A DNA stretch of 64,000 nt from Hyaloperonospora brassicae (taxonomy: Eukaryota; Oomycota; Peronosporomycetes; Peronosporales; Peronosporaceae), in the NCBI GenBank assembly GCA_947650285.1, contig CANTFL010000167.1:1-64000 (forward strand). The letters run 5' to 3'. Position numbers and translations under genes: made by a program. Numbering within the stretch: the stretch's first letter is position 1; each line of letters opens with the position of its first letter. Under the pieces are notes generated by a model. It worked only from the letters and a program-made list of their open reading frames with translations. It made no database searches and was not told the DNA's origin. This document shows positions 11,454 to 21,050 of this stretch, piece by piece.

Positions 11454-12607
11454 CTACTGACCCCGACCATTTTTTGATGGTCCGTCTCGCTGTTGCGGTT
11501 TCGCAACAGCGCTGGACCCACGCCCATTGCCCTTTCTGGCAAATGGTCGTCCATTTCGCTCAGTACTGTTTGGTACTGGGCGTGGAGCACTACACTCATA
11601 TGCGTAGTGCCCTAACATCTGACAGCAATTGCACCTCTGGAATCGCTTGTTGTTCGAAGAGCGAGGTCTCTCGCTCTCAACATAGCAGAGGTCCATTGGT
11701 TCTGGACCTCCGATCTCTTGTCGTCTCGGTGGACGATAAGAGTTTGAGCTAGCATGAGCCTGTCTCATGCTAAAGTCTTCCTGTTCCGCGACTGATTTCG
11801 CTTCTTCAAGCGTATTTAGCTCTAGGCGGAACAGGTGGCTCCTGACGGGCCCTTCTGCGAGCCCTTGCATGAACACCGTAATCAACGTGTGTTCATTTAC
11901 CGGGTTGGCAGTTATACTAATCGCAAGGAGTCGTATATGTTGGGCGTAAGCGTGCACATCACGCTTACCCTGCTTGAGTTTCAGTAGCTCTGAACGAGAT
12001 CTGAACTCAGCGCGTGGCGGCTCAAACGTTTGTCTGAGCCGGGCCTTGAAGTCATCTAGCGACCTAAACACATTTGGGTCGCTACTCTCGAGCCCTAAGG
12101 CCCAAGTTTTGGCACGTCCTGCCAAGTGGGTTTGAGCAAATGCAAGTTTCATTTCCTCATCGTCGACAAGACGTGCCTTCAAGTCTCTGTCGAGTTCGAC
12201 GAACCACAATAACACAGAGTCCTCAGGGACTCCTCTGTACTTTGATATGTCAACCTTCATGACCTCGGGACGACGCGAATGTGTCGTCCTGCCCACAGCA
12301 GCATGGAATTGCTGCTGTCTCAACAGCTCTGTCTGTTGAGCACCGAGTTCTCTCAACTGCTCGGCCTGTTAAGAGCCTTGCTGGTGAAGCAAGGCTACTT
12401 TCTCCCTCTCGATGGCAAGTTTAATTGAATGAACTTGGCTATGGCGGCATGTTGTTGGTCTCTGTTGAGAGACTCCAACATGGCGCTAATAGCGACCTCG
12501 CCTACGGTAGAACTCATGCGTTCTACCGCACTCCATTCGATGTCACTCAAATAGTTACACCCCTCACGCATGGCGTGAAAGTTCTCCTCATCATCCAACA
12601 TGTTCAT
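11454..12607 (-). pseudogene. Chromovirus gag
   Basis: Gag starts at the ATG at 12607, about 36 bp inside the putative primer-binding site. It carries a retrotransposon gag domain (VDISKYRGVP... LAGRAKTWALGL) and a CCHC zinc knuckle CNCCQMLGHYAYEC near the C terminus. A frameshift near 12415 and an in-frame TAA at 12371-12369 break the N-terminal part. The frame from 12368 to 11454 is open. The knuckle would bind nucleic acid in the virus-like particle. Confidence 0.85.
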
Positions 12608-12642
12608 GGTGGATGATGTGGAGGTGGTCGCTGGAAGGACTA

Positions 12643-12655
12643 CAAAGTGCTACCA
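12643..12655 (-). other. Putative primer-binding site
   Basis: On the minus strand, two bases after the 5' LTR, TGGTAGCA occurs, complementary to a tRNA 3' end of the form TGCTACCA as in many initiator tRNA-Met. The match stops after about eight bases, so the tRNA identity is uncertain. Confidence 0.5.
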
Positions 12656-12657
12656 GG

Positions 12658-13072
12658 TGTAACGGGGCACACCCTTGCGTGAACTTAACGCAAGGGTATC
12701 GTGCACCGACAAGCGTACACGAGGCAACCGAGGAAGCGGTAGGTAAGACAGAGGCAACACTGTCTTAGGGAAAAGTAGAACAGTTATATTAATATATTTA
12801 AGTCTTTTAACCACTGTCTCTCTGTTTGACTTAAATTAATTATACTAATCTAACTGAATGTATGACGACGTCTGCTCACCACTCATTGCGCGCGTCTTGC
12901 GGCGATTGGTGGGTTGATATCGTCAAGATATCAACCAATGAGCAGACTCTTTGGTCGACCCATCAATATCACCACTATTGGTGATATTGTTAAAATAATA
13001 TTCAACGTAATATTCTTTATTGTCATTATCTCTTCAAATGACAATTTCCATGTAACGGGCTGCCCCGTTACA
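12658..13072 (-). repeat. Chromovirus 5' LTR
   Basis: 415 bp, TG...CA, four differences from the 3' LTR. It retains the perfect stem ACCCTTGCGT/ACGCAAGGGT near its outer end, which one substitution breaks in the other LTR. Confidence 0.95.
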
Positions 13073-13077
13073 GTGTC

Positions 13078-14890
13078 GGCTTGGTAACGATAGCAGTGGC
13101 TGTTCAAACGCAGCGGATGAAACACGCTCTTCTCTGGCTCACCCAGAGGCGAGACAGGTACGGGGCGGCGTGGAAATTTCGGACGTTTCGAGATGCTCGG
13201 TTTGACGCCTCTATCGCGATCACACCACTTAACCCTCTTCATTCTAGCAGTCAACAGAGCAAGATACGTGGTGCTAGGTTGCGGGCAGATATTTGTGCTT
13301 GGCTTCGACCGTCGGATATGGAGCATGAAGCCATACAAATTCGTCATCGTCGACAAATGCAAAGGCTATTCTCACAGATCACGTGCTGGCGGGACGGCGA
13401 CCGGCTAACGATTTAATTAGCGGAGCCGCTTCCTGCCCTTACCTGGGAGATAACGGCCGTGACCTGCCGGTGTTGGCCTACATATTCGTGGGCAGACAAC
13501 CCATGGCTCTGCGATGGTACCGGTCATCGGTTGTTGAGGACGAAATACGACCGCATCCGGCCGTGCTCGCTGGAAGAACTTGCGTTTGAGCGAAGCGTCC
13601 CAACAGCATACATTTGTCACGTCCTGTTGGCTGAGGGGGCGGCCAAGCACCACACGGACCGCAAACTTGGGCGCTGGGCTTTGGCAATTTTGATGGGTAG
13701 TCCTTCGTTGGCTATAGGCCGGACATTCGAGGTTCTACCCACTGTGACTCTACGACCCCCCCCCCCCGAAACTCCGGCTATCGTACGACTGGGTGCTGGA
13801 CGGACCTGGAGCAGTCCGAGGTGTGGCACGTACGCCGCCGGGTATGTCCTCACGGGGAATCGTGCTCAAGCAGGAGGCCGACGAAATTAATTGGACAGTC
13901 GACGACTCCGATATCATACCTCCGGAGTATGGCCACGATGTGGCCGTCCTCCGGAGCTCGCAACGGTCTCTCGTTCTGGTCTTGGATGCTCATCCGTCGA
14001 CCCACAGCTTTTCGTGGGATGCCTCACCGAACGTGGCGAATCGGCACGTATTGCGATACCTTAAGCGCCAGCCGTACTGCAAGGCGAAGACGGGGCTCGG
14101 CAAGGCATTAGAAGGTCTGCTCCAAAAGTTACAAACCTGTGCAGCCCGGGGTGACTGGCACTCAGCGGTTCTTCATCAAACACCGAAGCAGCTGTGGGGC
14201 CCCCAAAATGCGATAACGGAGTATCAAGTGTGGGTCTATTGCCGTCTGGTACTTCAACAGCCCAATTTATTCTTCCCGGGCAGGGAACTCGACACCAGTT
14301 GCCGCAGGCTGACCGTCTGCGCCGGTCACAAAGAGACACTGGAGCACATTTTCTGCTACTGTCCGGTGGCCCAGGGATGCTGGCAGGCGGTCCTGTCCTC
14401 GTAATTTGGGTCCGATGTGCGGCTGAATGACGTGAGTCAGTATGCGGGGAACTGCTTAGCACGACAGCCGCCGCCTCTGTCTAGGACACTGTTACAACGG
14501 CTGCAGCGGGCCTTTGGTGATACTGTGGAGGAATATATTGCTCAGTGGAAGCGCATATGGTGGATCCTCTGTTCCGTCTGTGTCTCGACTCTTTGGATAC
14601 AGCGCCGTCGGGCTGTTCACGAGCAGCGACAACTCTCACTTCTGGGCAGTGTCCACGAGTTTTGCTCTAACGGACTTCGGCAATTACGAGCGCTCTCGGC
14701 AAGAGAGCGCCGAACGCTACAATCCAGGGTGCAAGGCATTTGGCTATGGCAGTGCATTGAGTTACTCGATGACACCACTGCGCCTTCTAGAGCATCACAT
14801 CATGTGGTGAGTCACGTACAACCACCGGGCAATTCGACACCGGCGTTGCTAATCTGGCTTAGGGCATTCCAGAGGCCTTGTTTTCATTAA
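13078..14890 (+). pseudogene. LINE ORF2 C-terminal region
   Basis: Joined to 4981-5043, the frame reads continuously across the chromovirus insertion site (...APRAARGVGLVTIAVAV...). This resembles the post-RT part of a LINE reverse transcriptase. Further on, CAGHKETLEHIFCYCP (about 14319-14366) is the Cys/His zinc-binding motif typical of the C terminus of L1-like reverse transcriptases. It is followed by a Trp-rich KRIWWILCSVCVSTLWIQRRR segment. Frameshifts near 13420 and 13790 and a stop at 14404 break the protein. The catalytic RT domain is missing because of 5' truncation. Confidence 0.8.
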
Positions 14891-14938
14891 TACCGTGTAA
14901 TAGGCTCTCTGTTCCTCTCTCGATCATCACCATCGAGT

Positions 14939-15269
14939 CACGTCGTCATGTCAATGTTGCAGCGCTTTTCGCCCGTCGGCCGTCCAGGCTTTCACACACC
15001 CATAAACACACCCACCCACACAGATAGAGAGATGGGCCAAAAACGATAGAAAGAGACAGAGTGGACAGTAGCGCTCGACGTTACCTGCGGGTCCGACTGT
15101 GTGGTGCTACGGAACGGACGGCCAGAGCCAAAGGCTGTCGGGCCTCGTGAGTTGGTCCTCCTGCCCCTCTTCCCGCCACGTCACACGTCGCAGAGTCGTA
15201 CGTAGCGAACCACTTCACCGTCGACCCACCCGCCAATCACTCGCTCTTTGCCGTTCAGCTGCTACCCAC
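14939..15269 (+). promoter_or_regulatory. 5' flank of the membrane-protein gene
   Basis: This 331-bp stretch separates the LINE insertion from the next gene. It contains a CA-rich low-complexity run (about 14994-15023). It also has a TCACTCGCTCTTTGCC element at 15237-15252 that resembles the oomycete initiator plus flanking region, about 20 bp before the chosen ATG. The LINE and chromovirus now sit directly upstream of this promoter. Confidence 0.4.
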
Positions 15270-16067
15270 ATGGCCGACGTCGCACAGACGGCCGACGACC
15301 GGCCGCCCCAGGGCCCTGTCAAACTCGCCCGGCAGCTCGTGATCGACACAGCCGCTGCCATGGCCGCCTCGCTCGGCGTCGCGCCCTTCATCACGATCGT
15401 GGACCGCGCCATCATCGAGAACGCCAGCGGCGCGCGACCGCTGGGCCGCGGCCTCAAGGAGCTCAGCGTCGCGTTCCTCCAGCACCCGCTGCGCTTCGTG
15501 AGCAAGCGCGAGTTCCACCTCATCTTCGGCCTCTACACGGCCACGTACGTGGCGGCGAACGCCGTCGACTCGGTCTGCGAGTACGTCGAGACGGACAACC
15601 AGATGCCCAAATTCATTGGCACCACTGCGGTCAACATGTCGCTCTGCATCGCAAAGGATCGCGCGTTCGCGCGCATGTTTGGCGTCATTGCACCCGCAGC
15701 GTTTCCCCTGTCGTCCATCGGTCTGTTTGCCGTGCGGGACTCGATGACGTGCGCCGCGTCGTTCAATGCCCCCAAAGTGCTGGCGAAGCAGATCGAGGAC
15801 AACGGTCTGATGGACAAGTCTGGAGCAGGGACCTTCGCACAGATCTTTTGCCCTGCAGCCGTGCAGCTCTTGTCCACGCCACTGCATCTATTGGGTCTCG
15901 ACTTGTACAACAACAAGGGCCACGCTATGGCCAAGCGCGTGGGCTTTGTACAGCGCGAGTACGTCAAGTCTGTGCTTGCTCGTGTCGGCCGCATCGGACC
16001 TGCCTTTGGCATTGGCGGCGTGGGCAATAACTACTTTCGCACCTCGCTCCGTGCAAAGCTCGAGTAG
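15270..16067 (+). CDS. Conserved membrane protein, function unknown
   Basis: A 265-residue single-exon gene. The frame is open upstream to 15099, but the ATG at 15270 sits just after an initiator-like promoter element and starts the conserved part. The protein is mildly hydrophobic, with probable membrane segments around FGVIAPAAFPLSSIGLFAV and FCPAAVQLLSTPLHLLGLDLY, a YTATYVAANAVDSVCEY motif, and a GPAFGIGGVGNNYFR end. The pattern recalls a fungal/oomycete family of multi-spanning, probably mitochondrial, membrane proteins without a characterised function. I recognise the pattern but not a named gene. GC-rich codon use matches the other island genes and differs from the neighbouring repeats. 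Confidence 0.85.
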   Translation: MADVAQTADDRPPQGPVKLARQLVIDTAAAMAASLGVAPFITIVDRAIIENASGARPLGRGLKELSVAFLQHPLRFVSKREFHLIFGLYTATYVAANAVDSVCEYVETDNQMPKFIGTTAVNMSLCIAKDRAFARMFGVIAPAAFPLSSIGLFAVRDSMTCAASFNAPKVLAKQIEDNGLMDKSGAGTFAQIFCPAAVQLLSTPLHLLGLDLYNNKGHAMAKRVGFVQREYVKSVLARVGRIGPAFGIGGVGNNYFRTSLRAKLE

Positions 16068-16480
16068 CTCTTTACTGGAAATAGGACAAACAGCAGTAGG
16101 AACAGCTAACGAGCGCGGCGAGTTAGATGCAAACGAGTAGCGACGCACCCGTAGACGAGGGTGCAGCTGGCGTGGTAATGGAAATGGTAGAGCCACTACC
16201 TTGGCAGTCGTCCTTGGCTCTTCACTGCCTGGGGCTTGTGCATCCGGTTGGAGGGTGCTACCCACTGCTGTCTGCAAGTTGAAGGCGTTTGTTCTGCTTG
16301 ACATTGACCGAAGCACTTTTGTTAATGGACCACTACTTTTCGCCAACGTTCGTTTTCGCTACAATGTCAGTGCTGCGCTCCATGTCGTCTTACTGCTTTG
16401 ATAGCAACGCACTGGCAAAAGACTGCCTCAAGTGTGCTACCAGCAACAGGTGCCATGACTCACCCTGCTGCACCTCTTTT
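16068..16480. other. Intergenic between convergent genes
   Basis: The 413-bp space between two stop codons presumably holds both 3' untranslated regions. No repeat or RNA gene is seen. Confidence 0.5.
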
Positions 16481-17703
16481 CTAATCATCCGCTGTGTCGC
16501 CATCGTCGTCTCCTTCTCCTTCATCTGATACGTCGTTCTCTTCTTTGAGCGCAAGAGCTTCGACCTCTTCGATCTCTCGCTCAAGCTCAGCAAATTTCTT
16601 CAGCAGCCCCCGTATGCTTCGATCTGCCTTCGCTGCATTTATCCGGGCTGCCGACGCACGCGCCTTTTGCAGATCTTTTAGAAGCGGCGTGTTGGGGCCC
16701 TGATGTGTATCGTTGTTTACGCACACAGTCGTCAACATCTTTTTCACAGCAACATCAAACACACTTTCTCCTCTACGAACCTCATGCTCGATCAAGACTT
16801 CCATTTGCTTGTCATATGCGCGCAGCAGCAACTTTAGTAAATCTTCAGAAGACATGGCGAGGAAGTGCAGGAGCGACGGCTTCCCCACCGATGACCGGGT
16901 ATCGATAATTGAGCCCAGATCGTCACCCTACATGGCACCATCCGACATAAGTATCACACACCGTTAGCATTTGACGCTCTCCCCTTTACTTATAGATACC
17001 AGAACACTTGCCTTCACGCGAATATACGCGCCAGGAAACCCGTCGAGCTCTTGAACACCATGTAGTTTCTAAGCAGTTAATGAAAAGTGTAACAAACCCG
17101 AGCTCATGTGTCAGACAGATACGCCAACCGACGTGTCAGTACTTCCCCCAGTTACCGTCACCTACAGAAGATAATTTCTTGACGGGTGGCCACTCCATCG
17201 CATACCACCAGCGACACAGCAGTTCTTGTGCAAGTCTGCCCTTCAGCGACTCGTACAGCTCCTCCGTACACTCTTGTTGCCGTATTTTAATCTACACCAA
17301 AGCGGATTAAAGACCAGCAAACCGTATGCTTATTGTCACATAACGAGCTTGGCGTCGCTCTCACCTGGATCACTCTCTTCTTTCCTTTACGTGGCGTGCT
17401 TTTAGGCGCTGTCGAGCGAGCAGTGGACACTCTCACCTGCTCCTGCTTCACTTCTGTCTCCGCTTTCAGTTTATGACGCTTCACCAATCCACTGATCGGA
17501 ACGTCATCGTCACTGTCGCTCTCGGGCGCCGTCTGCCGCTTCGTCGTGTCCGCTCCACGCGTCGGCGCTTCCACTTTCACCTTCTCAGCAGCCGCTTCCA
17601 CTTCCGCTTTGGGCTCCGCTTTCGCTCGCAGTAGCGACAGCGGAACGTCGTCGTCACTGTCGCTGTCGCTGCAAACGTAACAACTGCGTAAGATCCTTTT
17701 CAT
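16481..17703 (-). CDS. Four-exon acidic nuclear-type protein
   Basis: Exons rebuilt from splice sites and phase are 17703-17365, 17291-17166, 17068-17012 and 16927-16481, giving 322 residues; all junctions are phase 0. Intron 3 (17011-16928) has a GC donor (AAG|GCAAGT), a GCTAAC branch-like site and a TAG acceptor. Without it an in-frame TAG would split the gene. Exon 1 holds two near-identical acidic repeats (SDSDSDDDVPLS and ESDSDDDVPIS) with Lys-rich linkers, consistent with a phosphorylated nuclear protein. Exons 2-4 hold a globular region with LLCRWWYAMEWPP, ELDGFPGAYIRV and DDLGSIIDTR motifs, then a helical, acidic C terminus. I recall similar motifs in uncharacterised oomycete proteins, but no function is known to me. 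The ATG at 17703 was chosen because it begins the acidic domain; an in-frame ATG at 17805 would add 34 residues. Confidence 0.75.
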
Positions 17704-18018
17704 TTTACCACAGCATCGCCTTTGGATCGACACAGCGCAGACGAGCGACACACGCGACGACGCGGCACGACTCTGCGCGATGCTATGCCAGTGACTGGGA
17801 ACCATCCCGGCGACAATCGGCAGTGCACGTACTTGTCAATGACGCGCGGAATGGACGAGAGCGTCGCACTCATTCTTCGGATTGATAGGATAATCCATGC
17901 GGGTGGCGCGAGCGATGGCACTATCACGGGGGAATGGGTGCAGGACGTATGCCCCGTCACTACTGACATCTCGAGCACTCGCACGAATAGCGACTGGACG
18001 ACAAGAGTGCTCGCGACG
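17704..18018. promoter_or_regulatory. Bidirectional intergenic region
   Basis: 315 bp separates the divergent start codons of the acidic protein gene and RPC5. Both promoters must lie here. No clear consensus element was found. Confidence 0.5.
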
Positions 18019-19771
18019 ATGAGCAGCAGCAGCAGCGCGCGCCGAGAGGAGGAGGACGGCGACCCCGTTGTGCGTGAGATCCCCGTGCATCTTGCCGATC
18101 AGCTGCGCCACAATCTGTACGTCCACGACACCTGCGCACTGAGTGACGGTGCGCTCGACGGCAGTGTCTGCTGCAGTCTGCACGTCGTTGGGTGGTGCTT
18201 TCGACTAACGAGCTGACTCTTTTGGAACGAGCAGCCACATGGTACAATTCCCGCTACGTCCAACGTACCGGCCAGTGCCAGATCCCCCAAAGGCTGCGCG
18301 CATGAAGCCTCGGAATCAGATGATGCAGCTCGACTTTCCGGTGGACCAGCGCTCGGAGCACTACGACCAGGACGCAGAGGACTATCTGAAGCAAAAGCAA
18401 CTGCGGATGCAGTCGTCTAACATTCCGACGCTCACGAACTACGTTGTGGGCGTTTTCCGACAAGGACAGCTGCATCTCACGCCTCTGACTTCGGTCATGC
18501 AGATGCGACCCAGTCTTGGGCACATTGATGATGCGGTGGACGCAGAGGAGGAAGACATAGATGTAGAAGAGAAGGTCGAGCCGCCGCCAGCGGAGCTGAA
18601 GGAGGTGCAGTTTCAGTTCAAGAAGAAACAGTCGGAGCGCGCAATCTCAGCGATCCAGAACTCATATGCGTACAAGAAACAGCAGGTTGACGCCGAGAGC
18701 TGGATTGAGCTCCAGGTGCAGGACAAAAATGTACGTTGCCAAGTAAAAAGAATGCGGTTTGTTATCAGAAGAATAGTGGTTAATCAACGAGTGTATTGCG
18801 GCACGCCCACGACAAAATTTTGTTGTTGACAGAGCGCTGGCGCGGAGAATGAGTTTGAGAGCTTGTTTAGTGAAAGAGAAGAGGAAGTGATGTCAACGAT
18901 GACGCCAGATGAGTATATCCAGGCGATGCAGTACCGTGCGATGAGCTCTGCACATAAGTCTGCAGCTACGAGCACCTCGGCGCAGTACGTGTCACTCTAT
19001 TGACAGATGTGCATGATTTGCACGGCTCATCTTTTATTTTGCTGAACAGGGCAAATGACGACGTCGAGGAGAAAGTAGACGAAACAAAGGAACCCATCAT
19101 CGGCCAGCTGCTTGACGGTGTTGATGCAAAATACTCGGACGTCTTGCGACTGCTTGCAACCGATCAGATCATGCATTTTGATACGCTTGCAACGCTCTTG
19201 CCCGCGCGCAGCGAGAAAGAGCTTTTGGATGCACTCAAGGAAGTAGCCGTGCATGTGCGGGGGCGCCTGATGCCGACTAGGTTGGTCGTTGTGCAACTGC
19301 GAACGGGCTTTTTGTCGAACGATTACCCTTAATGACTGACTATTATCTTTTGGTGCGGGCTATGACGAAGCAGCACCTTGGTATGCCGAGGAGAGACCAC
19401 AGTGCGCACCCGCAACGAAATCATTACAGCAGTACGTTGAGGCTGAGTACCGCTGCTTTGAAACTCGCGATTGACGTTTGATTTCTTTGCAGTTAGCGAC
19501 GACACCCGCTGGCTTATCGCGCTCGGATCTGGTAGAAAAACGCTGCGTGGATGCTGACGTAGCTAAAACCATTTTGGCTGGTAGGTGGATGCGCAAGTAT
19601 TGTTGCTCTGTGCATGGTCCTAACTGCTCCGTTGTTGACGTTGTATGTGATGCAGAGTTTGCTAGTTTGGAGCCAAAAACACGTAAGTGGACTTTCCGCC
19701 TGGGTCATGACGACACTTTTACAAAGCGGTTCCCTGCCGTCGCAAAGATCATGAAGCTTGAGTCAGCATAG
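18019..19771 (+). CDS. RPC5: RNA polymerase III subunit RPC5
   Basis: Seven exons were rebuilt: 18019-18116, 18235-18730, 18833-18984, 19050-19280, 19371-19431, 19493-19580 and 19656-19771, giving 413 residues with phases consistent at every junction. Several donors are GTACGT. The protein matches the RPC5/POLR3E (Sin-like) family: VVREIPVHLADQLR at the N terminus, then VQFPLRPTYRPVPDP, ARMKPRNQ and the LDFPVDQRSEHYD segment of the dimerisation domain that pairs with RPC4. A C-terminal winged-helix-like region contains ATTPAGLSRSDLVEK and RKWTFRL. It acts in the nucleus in transcription of tRNA and 5S genes. The seven-exon structure is denser than in its neighbours. The family assignment is firm; the exon 4 to 5 junction (GTTGGT donor) is the least canonical. 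Confidence 0.88.
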
Positions 19772-19946
19772 TGGTGAGTGTGTTGGGAATCAGCTTGATA
19801 GAGATACAACTGCATTATATTAGTCGATTGAACATGCCGCCGCATGTTTAAATATCCGAGGCAACAAATTCTTTCGTCTTCCGAGCACCTTTCTGTCATG
19901 CACAAATTGCTGCACTTGCGGCCAAAACACATAGCTATGGCGAAAG

Positions 19947-21050
19947 TCAATGCTGACTGCTGCTACTTTCTGGCTTCTCTTGCCTCTTCTTGTTGCGCAT
20001 GAACTCTAGTGCGCTTGCCCTCCACACAGCATATTCTTCAGCAGTGGCAACCGCCACCTTCTTGTCCATCTGACCAGTACTTTGCCCAGTTAAACTAGCA
20101 CGAGACGCTCGTACTTTTGCGAGCATATGCTCTTGCGCCGCCGTCTGGGCGACCACACCATTTGAACTAGTCCTGTGCCGCTTTGCACGCTCCTCCTCTT
20201 CGATCTGCTCAAGACGATATTGCTTCAATAAGTTCTTTGACGCCCTCTTGCCTTCCACCACACGACGTTTCTTTCGATCCATTGCTGCGCCGCTTAGCGA
20301 CAACTGGCACTGAACCTGTACGTAAAAAAATGCCAAGGAAGATATGAGCAGATGTACACCAGCACAAATGTGCAATTGTCCAGAACCAGTACAGACCTCG
20401 ATCGACGACACAATTGCATCAAATTCTTTTGCGTTGCCACACACAGCTTCTAGCAGCTTGTCTTGGTTCACATGCATCTGACAGTAGCTGTCAGCAATAG
20501 GTTCTCCAACAAACAAGTGACAAGTCAAGCTTAATCTCTCCCAACCGTCTCTCCGCACCTTCGCCTGCTTGCTAACCGCAAACAGACACGCAGCAGCAAA
20601 CACTGGATCTTCGCTATTCATTGTCCCTATCTCTGGACCCATCGGTTGCTTCAACCGCTTCCTCCTGTTCAATGCCGCCACGTGTGCCATGTACGCGCGA
20701 TACTCCTCCAGCACGCGATGCACAATCTCTGTAAGCGCTTCACAGCCAAATTTGATGCACAGCGCAGCCGGAGACGTCTTCACGACGGTCTGGACACCCA
20801 CAGCGTCCACCACTTTGCGCACAGTAGGCTCAATGAGCCGTTTGTTCGCCCCTGCACACTGAGCCAGTCGGGTCTTGTCCACCTGCTCGTCCAGCGCGCG
20901 AGCCGCTACTACAATGCACGCTACGGGTCCAGCAAATTGGTCCATTCCCGACGACTTTTTGGCTCTCGTGATGCGCCAATTCTCTTCTGCACGCGCAATT
21001 ACACGCGCTGGGAGCCCGCCGTACTTGGCGGCGATGGTCTTGACGTCCAT
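19947..21050 (-). CDS. ORC6: Origin recognition complex subunit 6
   Basis: The frame is open throughout, but alignment of motifs to known ORC6 suggests three exons: 21050-20546, 20461-20397 and 20315-19947, giving 312 residues. The two introns (84 and 81 nt) are multiples of three without stops, so retained-intron translation of 367 residues is formally possible. The N-terminal two thirds has the paired cyclin-like/TFIIB-like helices of ORC6 (RAEENWRITRAKK, AGANKRLIEPTVRKVV, PVFAAACLFAVSKQAKVRRD). The C terminus is Lys/Arg/Glu-rich helical and would contain the ORC-binding tail. ORC6 is part of the complex that licenses replication origins. The start is the ATG at 21050, 188 bp from the divergent golgin gene. 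Confidence 0.85.
   Translation of the reverse strand: MDVKTIAAKYGGLPARVIARAEENWRITRAKKSSGMDQFAGPVACIVVAARALDEQVDKTRLAQCAGANKRLIEPTVRKVVDAVGVQTVVKTSPAALCIKFGCEALTEIVHRVLEEYRAYMAHVAALNRRKRLKQPMGPEIGTMNSEDPVFAAACLFAVSKQAKVRRDGWERLSLTCHLFVGEPIADSYCQMHVNQDKLLEAVCGNAKEFDAIVSSIEVCTGSGQLHICAGVHLLISSLAFFYVQVQCQLSLSGAAMDRKKRRVVEGKRASKNLLKQYRLEQIEEEERAKRHRTSSNGVVAQTAAQEHMLAKVRASRASLTGQSTGQMDKKVAVATAEEYAVWRASALEFMRNKKRQEKPESSSSQH

Larger units (their letters stand above)
5044..13072 (-). mobile_element. Full-length Gypsy/chromovirus, hairpin-tiled
   Basis: The element is 8029 bp, bounded by two 415-bp LTRs that differ at only four positions, and flanked by the 5-bp duplication GTGTC (5039-5043 and 13073-13077). 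On the minus strand, in order, are gag, protease, reverse transcriptase, RNase H, integrase, a GPY/F-like integrase tail and a chromodomain. Several frameshifts and stops show that this copy is dead. A long antisense ORF (5595-7190, plus strand) lies between the 3' LTR and the integrase tail. The whole element is filled with short perfect inverted repeats. The near-identical LTRs imply recent insertion, into the LINE. Confidence 0.95.
4949..14922 (+). mobile_element. 5'-truncated LINE interrupted by chromovirus
   Basis: The 16-bp direct repeat ATCATCACCATCGAGT occurs at 4933-4948 and 14923-14938 and brackets a LINE remnant. Removing the chromovirus (5044-13072) and one copy of its GTGTC duplication leaves about 1.94 kb of LINE. 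The reading frame runs straight through the rejoined site. The left 95 bp (4949-5043) and the right part (13078-14922) therefore belong to one element. A long, variable-length target duplication and 5' truncation fit target-primed reverse transcription. No poly(A) tail is visible at the 3' end; the end is pyrimidine-rich. Confidence 0.85.

Noticed and set aside
15248..16030. Long overlapping ORF in another frame of the membrane-protein gene
   Set aside because: A shadow caused by high GC content; the composition is Arg/His-rich and lacks conserved motifs.
17704..17805. Upstream in-frame ATG at 17805 as start of the acidic protein
   Set aside because: The extra 34 residues are Cys/Ser/Arg-rich, unlike the acidic domain, and would take up a third of the bidirectional promoter.
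20316..20396. Reading ORC6 through its putative introns as a single 367-residue ORF
   Set aside because: The extra segments interrupt conserved helices, and each is flanked by usable splice sites in matching phase. The spliced form fits the family length better, though the unspliced one cannot be excluded.
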